Positions 15,314 through 21,079 of a stretch of 34,273 nt of DNA are shown here, one piece after another. Position 1 is the stretch's first letter. Each line of letters begins with the position of its first letter. The translations under genes were made by a program, and so were the position numbers. Under the pieces are notes generated by a model. The model ran no database searches, was not told where the DNA came from, and saw only the letters and a program-made list of their open reading frames with translations. Origin of the DNA: a virus; IMG/VR virus record IMGVR_UViG_3300032236_000187, positions 1-34,273 of that record. One strand, written 5' to 3'.

Positions 15314-15917
15314 GAGCATCCTGTTGTTCTTTGAGCAGGTTCATATGGACTACTACTAATTGTGAGTAAGCCAGGCTATGCGACCGTTTGAATGCATATC
15401 CGCTAGGATCTTTGTCCCATACTGTTTCATTAACTTCTTTCCAAGTCTTACCTAATAGATGTCTCTTAGCAGGACGGATCATTGCAAGAAACATAGCGAG
15501 TCGAGGAATACTATCGATTGGCTCAGGTAGTTTATGCATCAAAGAATATGAATTATTCAAATGCAAGAGATTCTCTACCGTCTCCTTATCCTTCAGCATA
15601 GACCAATCTGGTTCTCGCATGAGTTCAAAGAGATGTTCTTCGTCCCTGATCTGATTATAGATACGCAGGTTCAGCAAATCTAGTTTAAAGTAACCGCGCT
15701 TCTCTGCTTCTTTGTAATCAATAGCAGCCATATCATATACAGGATTATACGGAATATCTGTGATATATACGCCGGTTGCATGTTTACGTATCGGAGAAGT
15801 ATGATCGATCTGCTTTGACACTCTTGCATTATACATGGCTGCAGGAATATGCTTGATCACTGCTAACAGTTTATCACGATCTCCTAGATCGATATCAATG
15901 TCACTATCTATTCTCAT
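15297..15917 (-). CDS. Miniature protein resembling the core of C-family DNA polymerase (DnaE/PolC)
   Basis: 206 residues. Five blocks match, in the same order, landmarks of the bacterial DNA polymerase III alpha core as I remember E. coli DnaE: SDIDIDLGDRD at 5-15 (DnaE PDFDVDF, two catalytic Asp); KHATGVYIT at 45-53 (KHAGGVVIA); EKRGYFKLDLLNLRIY at 72-87 (AGLVKFDFLGLRTL, third catalytic Asp = D80); RLAMFLAMIRPAKRHL at 139-154 (ALVALFRPGPL); GYAFKRSHSLAYSQL at 173-187 (GYGFNKSHSAAYAL). The equivalent DnaE span is about 370 residues, so inserts are lost, but catalytic D8, D10 and D80 remain. There are no PHP, beta-binding or OB domains. It lies in a tight operon behind DexA and a 91-aa protein. 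Whether it polymerises, binds primer-template or is a regulatory relic is unknown. I recall similar ORFs in cyanomyoviruses. Confidence 0.75.
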   Translation of the reverse strand: MRIDSDIDIDLGDRDKLLAVIKHIPAAMYNARVSKQIDHTSPIRKHATGVYITDIPYNPVYDMAAIDYKEAEKRGYFKLDLLNLRIYNQIRDEEHLFELMREPDWSMLKDKETVENLLHLNNSYSLMHKLPEPIDSIPRLAMFLAMIRPAKRHLLGKTWKEVNETVWDKDPSGYAFKRSHSLAYSQLVVVHMNLLKEQQDAPKASV

Positions 15918-16193
15918 TCAAGCCCACTTCAACAGAAAATATACGTATAGCTTTTCATCTACGATCTCGTACTTATCGGTGATACGACCATTAACTAAAT
16001 TCATCTTGATACCATATTTTGATTCTACAAATTTTGCAAAATCTCGGATATCAAATGCTGCTAGTTCTTGAGAAGGTTCATATTCTTCACGAACCTTCTT
16101 CAATGCGCCCCAATAGTCCCAGCGTTTCTTGCGAAACTCAATCTCAGGATCATCAGGATCAAAGTCCTCAAATCTTTCGATTGGGACTTTCAT
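15918..16193 (-). CDS. Small acidic/aromatic protein of unknown function, 91 aa
   Basis: It begins MKVPIERFEDFDPDDPEIEF, then FRKKRWDYWGALKKVREEYE, and ends EKLYVYFLLKWA, an aromatic C-terminus similar in style to the small proteins at 17458-18178. The ATG overlaps the dexA stop (ATGA) and its stop is directly followed by the ATG of the polymerase-like gene (TGAATG), so these three proteins are co-translated and probably work together. No known domain is recognised. Confidence 0.75.
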   Translation of the reverse strand: MKVPIERFEDFDPDDPEIEFRKKRWDYWGALKKVREEYEPSQELAAFDIRDFAKFVESKYGIKMNLVNGRITDKYEIVDEKLYVYFLLKWA

Positions 16194-16741
16194 CGAATAT
16201 GGGTCATACCTGCTTTAATAAGCTTATGATATGCCTTCTGCACTACGATTGCCTGACGCTCAGCATCCTCTACTGCTTTGTGGCTCGTAACATGTCCGCC
16301 GTCCTTGAGCGAGACGCCAGCAATATCATAGATCGTGCGGCAGTCGCGGATATCCCAGAAGTTCCAAGGAAACTTCATATCCAGTTCACGGAATGCATTT
16401 TCAGCTACCATGATATCAAACACTGAACCGTTAGACCAAACCTTATCTCGCTGCCAGCAGAACTTGTATAGCTTCTCCATACAATCTCTGTATGAGATTC
16501 GACCTTGATCACCCATCGCTTCATTGATAGCATCGGGACTCTGTTCGCTCCACCAACGGAGCGTATCATCACTGATGGTACGACCATATGTATCGGTCTG
16601 TTCATCAATCGTGGGACGAAGTTCAATCTTATCGACTACTCCTGTTCCGCGAGGATCGAACAGAACTGCACCAATTGTCAAAATAACAGTTGACGGCGCA
16701 GTGTCAAGTGTTTCCATGTCTAGCATTATATGGAGAACCAT
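16190..16741 (-). CDS. dexA: 3'-5' exonuclease, T4 DexA-like (DnaQ fold)
   Basis: 183 residues (T4 DexA 227). The DEDD exonuclease motifs are complete: LDMETL with D8 and E10 (Exo I), WSNGSVFDIMVAENAF with D109 (Exo II), and HKAVEDAERQA with H154 and D159 (Exo III, DEDDh type). DexA-type enzymes degrade single-stranded DNA from the 3' end; related Rv2179c-like enzymes act on RNA. Here it leads a three-gene unit with a 91-aa protein and the polymerase-III-like mini protein, an unusual pairing of an editing-type nuclease with a polymerase-core relic. AAAGG lies about 11 nt before the ATG, and a consensus-quality sigma70 promoter lies 33 nt upstream, giving an early transcript. Confidence 0.9.
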   Translation of the reverse strand: MVLHIMLDMETLDTAPSTVILTIGAVLFDPRGTGVVDKIELRPTIDEQTDTYGRTISDDTLRWWSEQSPDAINEAMGDQGRISYRDCMEKLYKFCWQRDKVWSNGSVFDIMVAENAFRELDMKFPWNFWDIRDCRTIYDIAGVSLKDGGHVTSHKAVEDAERQAIVVQKAYHKLIKAGMTHIR

Positions 16742-16773
16742 AAAAGTATTTTACCTTTCTAAATGTTGATTAC

Positions 16774-16802
16774 ACTATACAGGATAAGATGTCTGTTGTC
16801 AA
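16774..16802 (-). promoter_or_regulatory. Strong sigma70-type promoter for dexA operon
   Basis: Minus strand: TTGACA (16802-16797), 17 nt, TATAGT (16779-16774). The -35 is perfect and the -10 is 5 of 6. It ends only 7 nt before the divergent late-type box of the HNH gene, so the two promoters sit back to back. Confidence 0.88.
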
Positions 16803-16809
16803 GAAAAAA

Positions 16810-16849
16810 GATAAATAGTGTAGTTCGCGGGACGGCAATCCCCAACTAC
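16810..16849 (+). promoter_or_regulatory. HNH-gene leader: late-type box GATAAATA plus 5'-terminal hairpin
   Basis: GATAAATA (16810-16817) is followed by a stem GTAGTT (16820-16825) / AACTAC (16844-16849) and an inner stem GGGA (16829-16832) / TCCC (16839-16842), then an AAGGAG site (16862-16867) and the ATG at 16875. The same array precedes the GIY-YIG gene at 32619; stems are identical in both while the loop differs (CGGCAA here, TTGGCG there). Confidence 0.75.
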
Positions 16850-16874
16850 TCTAACGCTTTGAAGGAGCATCAGC

Positions 16875-17405
16875 ATGACTATTTACACCAGCAAGAACTA
16901 CCGCAAAATATACGAGCAACACTACGGTCCTATTCCCAAAGATAGTGATGGTAGAACATATGAGATACATCATATTGACGGAGACCGAAATAACAACGAT
17001 CCAAGCAATCTGCTATGTATTTCAATCCAAGAACATTATGATATCCATTATCAACAAGGTGATTGGGCTGCATGTCTCGTGATGGCCGGAAGAATGAAAA
17101 TATCTCCGCAATTAAAATCAGAATTGTCACGCAAAGCACAGTTAAACCTCGTAGAGCAAGGTATTCATCCTTCTTCTCGCCGCACATCATCTGACTTTAC
17201 ACCTGAATGGAAGGCTAGAATTTCTGCTGCTAAAATCGGAAAGAAAACTTGGAACAAAGGAATTCTAAGAACAGAAGAAGAAAAAGCTAAAATGCGGCAA
17301 GGACATAACAAAAGAGAACGATTAGAATGTCCTCATTGCAAAAGAAGTATAGACAAACCTAACTATACTAGATACCACGGGGACAAATGCAGTTCTAGGA
17401 GTTAG
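16875..17405 (+). CDS. HNH homing endonuclease with C-terminal zinc finger
   Basis: 176 residues. The HNH core is at about 28-62: YEIHHIDGD with H32-H33, NNNDPSNLL with the central Asn, and EHYDIHYQ closing the metal site. Residues about 110-145 hold NUMOD-like DNA-binding segments (WKARISAAKIGKK, TWNKGILRTEEEKAKM). The end is a zinc finger with C152, C155, H168 and C172 (ECPHCKRSID ... YHGDKC), matching the tail of the GIY-YIG enzyme at 32044-32619. It is a free-standing homing endonuclease expected to nick or cut related phage genomes and spread itself. It is on the opposite strand to its neighbours between dexA and a small-protein operon, typical of insertion. AAGGAG lies 8 nt before the ATG. 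Confidence 0.93.
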   Translation: MTIYTSKNYRKIYEQHYGPIPKDSDGRTYEIHHIDGDRNNNDPSNLLCISIQEHYDIHYQQGDWAACLVMAGRMKISPQLKSELSRKAQLNLVEQGIHPSSRRTSSDFTPEWKARISAAKIGKKTWNKGILRTEEEKAKMRQGHNKRERLECPHCKRSIDKPNYTRYHGDKCSSRS

Positions 17406-17457
17406 AACGTTGTCTATATCTTTAATTTCACTGACTATATTACCATTGGTAAGTTCC

Positions 17458-17745
17458 TTATTCACAGAGTTTCCAATGAACATAGGTCTTTTCATCTAGC
17501 ACGATGTATCCGGAAATTTTGAACCAATTACTAAGGTACTTCGGTTCCTTATAATGTTCGCGACACCATTTCTCTAACGGGCTAGTACCAGTACCGTATC
17601 GGTCTGGAGGAATTGGAATACGAATGAACATGCGATCTTCCCATTCATTACCTACTTGAATCTTCTTTTTAATCTTCAAAGTTTGCGGGACTACATCAAT
17701 TATTTCATCTTGGTATGAATTCATGACCATAGGAGTCTGAACCAT
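17458..17745 (-). CDS. Small hypothetical protein, 95 aa, of an F/W-rich C-terminus family
   Basis: The core has KIKKKIQVGNEWEDRMFIRI and LEKWCREHYKEPKYLSNWFK, and it ends YIVLDEKTYVHWKLCE. The end resembles those of the next two upstream genes (…WFRLLWS, …WFKLRWE), suggesting a diverged paralogous group. I keep the ATG at 17745 because AAGGGA lies 8 nt before it; an internal ATG at 17724 would give a neat ATGA overlap but has no SD. No function known. Confidence 0.6.
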   Translation of the reverse strand: MVQTPMVMNSYQDEIIDVVPQTLKIKKKIQVGNEWEDRMFIRIPIPPDRYGTGTSPLEKWCREHYKEPKYLSNWFKISGYIVLDEKTYVHWKLCE

Positions 17746-17969
17746 ATAAAATCCCTTTCATATCTAAACTTGTAGTGTAAATCATTTACAGCATAATACC
17801 ATCTACAATGATATTCATATTTTCCTATATTAGTTTGAATCCAATCTAAAATTTCCGAATGCTTCTTGATACTCTTGATCGGATCAGGCTCATAAATGTG
17901 AACTTCATACCAACCCGGCTTAGTTAATTCCCAGCCATTCTTTAAATCATAATGAGTCAGTTCTATCAT
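17721..17969 (-). CDS. Small hypothetical protein, 82 aa, ending WFRLLWS
   Basis: I start at ATG 17969 (MIELTHYDL), which overlaps the upstream stop as ATGA; a GTG at 17990 and an ATG at 17975 are alternatives. The middle has KPGWYEVHIYEPDPIKSIKK and an aromatic stretch YEYHCRWYYAVNDLHYKF; the end YERDFIWFRLLWS matches the pattern Y-x-F-x-x-E-x-D-x-x-x-F-x-L-x-W common in small phage proteins. It is probably a paralogue of its neighbours. Confidence 0.6.
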   Translation of the reverse strand: MIELTHYDLKNGWELTKPGWYEVHIYEPDPIKSIKKHSEILDWIQTNIGKYEYHCRWYYAVNDLHYKFRYERDFIWFRLLWS

Positions 17970-18178
17970 TCCCATCTTAATTTGAACCACAGCATACTTT
18001 TTTCGGTTTCAAATAGATATTCATATTTTGCACCTATGACATTCGATCTATCAGATATGTCTGTGACTACATATCCGATGAAATCAGGTATATACCTAGC
18101 CCATTCTTCAATCACATTCGGATCAGGAAGATCAAAGAGTATGGCAGAGTAAGGGCCGGAATGGTCAAATGCTGACAT
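17966..18178 (-). CDS. Small hypothetical protein, 70 aa, ending WFKLRWE
   Basis: It begins MSAFDHSGPYSAILFDLPDP and includes EEWARYIPDFIGYVVTDISD; the tail YEYLFETEKSMLWFKLRWE has the E-K-x-x-x-W-F-x-L-R-W signature. The start overlaps the upstream stop (TAATG). It is the clearest member of the three-gene cluster of short aromatic-tailed proteins. Function is unknown. Confidence 0.65.
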   Translation of the reverse strand: MSAFDHSGPYSAILFDLPDPNVIEEWARYIPDFIGYVVTDISDRSNVIGAKYEYLFETEKSMLWFKLRWE

Positions 18179-18879
18179 TAGTATCCTGCAGTTTTTAACA
18201 ATTCTTTTACTTGAACTACAATCGAAGGATCACGCTTGAACTTGATTGCCCATTGTTCTGGATTGATATAGTCAAGGATCATCTTCTGTTGTGACTCATC
18301 CAAATCTTCAATCAACTTGATTCCGCTCTCGCTATGATACAGCATCCAAGGACTAATCTTACCATTAGTGATCGCATAGACAAGCCTATTTCGATTTGCA
18401 TATCGAAGACAGTCCTTCGTTTCGATTCCTGCATCCTTTGCAAGCTCAATCGTATTCTCAATACTACGAGCAACAGCATCCATCGGATCTTCATCCTTCA
18501 GATACTGAATCAAAAACTTAGTATAGTTAGTATCACTACACCAACTATCAATTTTTATACTGTTCTTGAGCAACCAATCAGTATATCGAAGTACATTGAT
18601 ACAATGAATGTTTACGCAGTAATGTCCAAACTTAACAAATGCGAGATAATAAGCAGACTTAGTAAAATCCAAGTAAGTTTTTTGTTTCTTTGAAGTGCTA
18701 TTTTTTGCATAAAAATTAATCCATGATTGAAAGCCAATACGATTTCCCGGCAAGTCTTTATCTTGCCATCTGCGCTTATTTTCACAAAGATGTTTCACCA
18801 TGGTTGTCTCACGCTGAAATGATCTATTGCAAAAATCGCAACTAAAATCTGAAGCCTTAGTTACCCCAGTCTTCTTCAT
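18178..18879 (-). CDS. Zinc-finger protein conserved in T4-like marine phages, function unknown
   Basis: 233 residues from ATG 18879 (MKKTGVTKASDFSCDFC); a GTG at 18912 is possible but would lengthen the overlap with the gp62 gene. Residues about 14-36 form a C2HC finger: CDFCNRSFQRETTMVKHLC. The rest is helical and contains NRIGFQSWINFY, FVKFGHYCVNIHCINV, and GKISPWMLYHSESG. I recall the same architecture (N-terminal finger, then a KFGKY/ISPWVLY-type body) in many cyanophage genomes, annotated only as hypothetical. It follows gp62 directly and may bind nucleic acid. Confidence 0.75.
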   Translation of the reverse strand: MKKTGVTKASDFSCDFCNRSFQRETTMVKHLCENKRRWQDKDLPGNRIGFQSWINFYAKNSTSKKQKTYLDFTKSAYYLAFVKFGHYCVNIHCINVLRYTDWLLKNSIKIDSWCSDTNYTKFLIQYLKDEDPMDAVARSIENTIELAKDAGIETKDCLRYANRNRLVYAITNGKISPWMLYHSESGIKLIEDLDESQQKMILDYINPEQWAIKFKRDPSIVVQVKELLKTAGY

Positions 18880-19444
18880 ACTGTTTAATATCTTCGTCTG
18901 TAATAAGGTCACTTAATAACTCAATCTCATCAAATTTAAGGCTAGAAAACTTGTTAGCAAGATACATCTTACGCTTGTGATTGTCAACATAAACTTCACT
19001 GAGAAGTGTTAGGTCGCCGTCACTCGTTTTAGGATAGACCTTCTTGAAGTATTCTTTGATTTCTTTCTGCTTTGGGCTCTCTCGCAACTTTGTCACACGA
19101 TCCTTGATATGCGGAATCCACTGATGGAACTGCTTACCAAGACCAGGACTAGCTGCACATAGCATCAACCATTGCAGTTTGGGGTGCTTCTGTACGTTCT
19201 CGTTGAATAGATACTTGTTAGCATGGTATTCGGTGCTTTGAAGATAGTATGACTGAATGTCTGTACTAGCTTTCACCGCACTGATCCAATGAAGCATCAT
19301 GAACGGAATGAACTTCTTTTGTTGTTCTGGTGTCAATCTATCATAGTACGAGTAGTCCTTCTTGTCGATAGCTAATAGGGCATCGAACAAGTCAAAGTCT
19401 TGCTTCTCAAACTTCTCGTCTGCTGATAGTTTCTCTTTAGCCAT
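18857..19444 (-). CDS. gp62: Sliding-clamp loader small subunit, gp62-like
   Basis: 195 residues (T4 gp62 187). The pattern FDLFDALLAIDKKDYSYYD, FIPFMMLHWISAVK, YHANKYLFNENV and KHPKLQWLMLCAASPG ... QFHQWIP is the one I associate with the phage clamp-loader A subunit family of T4-like marine phages. The partner ATPase gp44 is not in this window. It would help load the gp45 clamp onto DNA for gp43 polymerase. The acidic C-terminal tail (TDEDIKQYEEDWGN) is unusual for T4 itself. It starts in a TAATG overlap with the upstream gene and is in the long operon from 21040. The family call rests on memory of related sequences and is less certain than for uvsX or gp41. Confidence 0.72.
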   Translation of the reverse strand: MAKEKLSADEKFEKQDFDLFDALLAIDKKDYSYYDRLTPEQQKKFIPFMMLHWISAVKASTDIQSYYLQSTEYHANKYLFNENVQKHPKLQWLMLCAASPGLGKQFHQWIPHIKDRVTKLRESPKQKEIKEYFKKVYPKTSDGDLTLLSEVYVDNHKRKMYLANKFSSLKFDEIELLSDLITDEDIKQYEEDWGN

Positions 19445-19713
19445 TACGACTTCAATGCATCCAAAGTGAGGATATGCTCAACAGCAGTACCAATACTATC
19501 ACCGTTATTAACGATTGTCAAGGCAGGGCCGTCTTCAAGCCGATCAGTCCTAGATCGATAATGCTCAATAACATATCCGCCTGAAGCCGGATAGATAGTG
19601 AATCGCGTATTGTTTCGAGGACCTAGGCTTTCACTCATTGTGACATGATCAGCACGAGAATTTTCCCATGCTTCACGTGACCATTTTGCAAACAATCTCT
19701 TGAACCAATTCAT
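19444..19713 (-). CDS. Conserved small phage protein (MNWFKRLF type), 89 aa
   Basis: I start it at ATG 19713, preceded by AAAGGAG at a good distance; an upstream in-frame ATG at 19794 also has AAGGA and would give 116 residues. The product begins MNWFKRLFAKWSREAWENSR, then FTIYPASGGYVIEHYR and DGPALTIVNNGDSIGTAVEHI, ending TLDALKS. I recall this plan (basic amphipathic start, S/T-F-x-Y-x-A-x-G-G-x-V-x-E-x-R, final T-x-E-x-L-K) in many T4-like marine phages, with no known function. The basic, aromatic N-terminus could associate with membrane or RNA. Confidence 0.75.
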   Translation of the reverse strand: MNWFKRLFAKWSREAWENSRADHVTMSESLGPRNNTRFTIYPASGGYVIEHYRSRTDRLEDGPALTIVNNGDSIGTAVEHILTLDALKS

Positions 19714-19795
19714 TTTCTTTTCTCCTTTGGTTGCGTGATTTTGATAATATGGTTTAATTACTGCGGCTTGTCCAGAACTCGGGTAGCGTGACATT

Positions 19796-20392
19796 CTAAT
19801 CCTTCTCTACCAAATTTATACTGAAGCAAGAACCATTACTATCAGTAAAAAGTTCTCCTAAATCTTCTAACTCTGCTTCGGCATATCTAGCATCAACAAT
19901 GAGTTCCCACCCATCGATATTGATAGTCTGCAAGACTAGCTTTGTCAAATCAAAGGTGTCTGCTTCTAGTTCAAAACTATAAAAGAATCCCTTTTCAAAA
20001 CTCTGCCCAACGAAATAAACGTCTCCGTCTTCAAGCATTTGTTCCGGATAAAATTCATCTACGCAGTCTGAACGTGCACCTGCGGAAAGTAATGCAGTAT
20101 ATTCCACATTATCAAACAATATATCATTGCCCTGAGATACGGTAATGAATGAAGATTCTACATCAGGACCGCATTCATGAATCATGCTGGTACAGTTATA
20201 CCATTCACCCGGATCGAATGGACGGATATCTTCCGGAATCAACACGCCTGTGTTTTCTTCAAAGAAGTCTTCGTTCCATGCATACTCTTCTATATCGATA
20301 GCGTTGTCTTCGATAATATCGTAGAACTCACGCTTGACTTTACCAACTAGGACTTCACCACCGCGACCACTAATCTCAATACGAAACTTCAC
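19796..20392 (-). CDS. Acidic hypothetical protein, 198 aa
   Basis: It uses a GTG start overlapping the TGA of the 45-aa gene (GTGA) with AAGGAG 9 nt before. It is strongly acidic: EYAWNEDFFEENTG, PEQMLEDGDVYFVGQSFEKG, LEDLGELFTDSNG. The N-terminal strand MKFRIEISGRGGEVLVGKV is the most conserved-looking part, and FEKGFFYSFELEADTFDLTKL suggests a beta-rich fold. I have seen similar FEISGRGGE-type starts in marine phages. No function assigned. Confidence 0.7.
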   Translation of the reverse strand: MKFRIEISGRGGEVLVGKVKREFYDIIEDNAIDIEEYAWNEDFFEENTGVLIPEDIRPFDPGEWYNCTSMIHECGPDVESSFITVSQGNDILFDNVEYTALLSAGARSDCVDEFYPEQMLEDGDVYFVGQSFEKGFFYSFELEADTFDLTKLVLQTINIDGWELIVDARYAEAELEDLGELFTDSNGSCFSINLVEKD

Positions 20393-20526
20393 TTCTTTTT
20401 CTCCTTAGTCTTGCGCTTAATAAAAACCTTATCCCCAATCATATCATAATTAGGATACAATGTTCGTATCACGCCGAGAACATCATTCTTCTCTGTACTT
20501 TGATAAATGTCAAAAAGTGTATTCAT
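20389..20526 (-). CDS. Small protein, 45 aa
   Basis: ATG 20526 to TGA 20389, product MNTLFDIYQSTEKNDVLGVI followed by a YPNYDMIGDKVFIKR core and a KTKEKKK tail. GAGGAG lies 8 nt upstream of the ATG and the stop overlaps the GTG start of the next gene, so position and signals support real translation although the gene is short. It sits in the operon between the 169-aa and 198-aa genes. Function unknown. Confidence 0.7.
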   Translation of the reverse strand: MNTLFDIYQSTEKNDVLGVIRTLYPNYDMIGDKVFIKRKTKEKKK

Positions 20527-20536
20527 GTTCTGCTCC

Positions 20537-21040
20537 TCAAAAAGCCTGGCTATAGTCTACGATCTCACAATTTCTACTGATTTCTTTAACAAAGTAAACA
20601 CATCTGGGCTTTTCACCCTCATCGATAGGAACACATAAGAATTGCCCATTACGAAGTCTAGGTGCATACCAAGTAACATCTGGATAGATATCTAGAATTT
20701 CGATGGGCAAAAATGTAGGTGAAAATGAACTGAGCGGATTAAACTGAAATGCATGAAATCCCCTGTCATTTAAGCTTGATAGGGGCAGTGTTTCAAGATC
20801 ACCGTGGTCATGTTCTCCGATGAGAACTTGCCAATCGACTGGCATCTTGATTGTCCTATCCCCTATCCTAAGCACTAGTGCAGGAGAGTTAAATGATTCC
20901 AAGAAAATCAACGGGATGTAATGATAATCTACATTAGCTGGCGTAGAGTTATCAAGGATAGCAAACCGAAGGTCATCTATTTCTTCTGGAAGATACTCCA
21001 GATTATATGATTGATTGGTATCAAGATTAAGTATTCTCAT
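20537..21040 (-). CDS. Conserved phage hypothetical protein, 167 aa
   Basis: I start it at ATG 21040 (MRILNLDTNQSYNLEYLPEE); a TTG at 21046 is less likely. Distinctive segments are FNPLSSFSPTFLPIEILDIY, PDVTWYAPRLRNGQFLCVPI and CVYFVKEISRNCEIVDYSQ, the last two being a pattern I recognise from several marine T4-like phages. It is the first gene of the operon that runs to gp62 and the small proteins. No SD is seen, and a consensus -10 ends 6 nt before the ATG. Function unknown. Confidence 0.75.
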   Translation of the reverse strand: MRILNLDTNQSYNLEYLPEEIDDLRFAILDNSTPANVDYHYIPLIFLESFNSPALVLRIGDRTIKMPVDWQVLIGEHDHGDLETLPLSSLNDRGFHAFQFNPLSSFSPTFLPIEILDIYPDVTWYAPRLRNGQFLCVPIDEGEKPRCVYFVKEISRNCEIVDYSQAF

Positions 21041-21046
21041 ATTCAA

Positions 21047-21075
21047 ATCATATCTTTTCTGTTGTAAAAAGTCAA
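21047..21075 (-). promoter_or_regulatory. sigma70-type promoter abutting the start of the gp62 operon
   Basis: Minus strand: TTGACT (21075-21070), 17 nt, TATGAT (21052-21047), six bases, ATG 21040. The -10 is 5 of 6, the -35 is 5 of 6 and the spacer is ideal, so the promoter is convincing and the predicted +1 is the start codon itself. Confidence 0.75.
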
Positions 21076-21079
21076 CATT

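Noticed and set aside
16763-17190. Additional small frames around the HNH leader and opposite strand of the HNH gene
   Set aside because: They overlap the recognised gene or its promoter and hairpin and have no independent signal.
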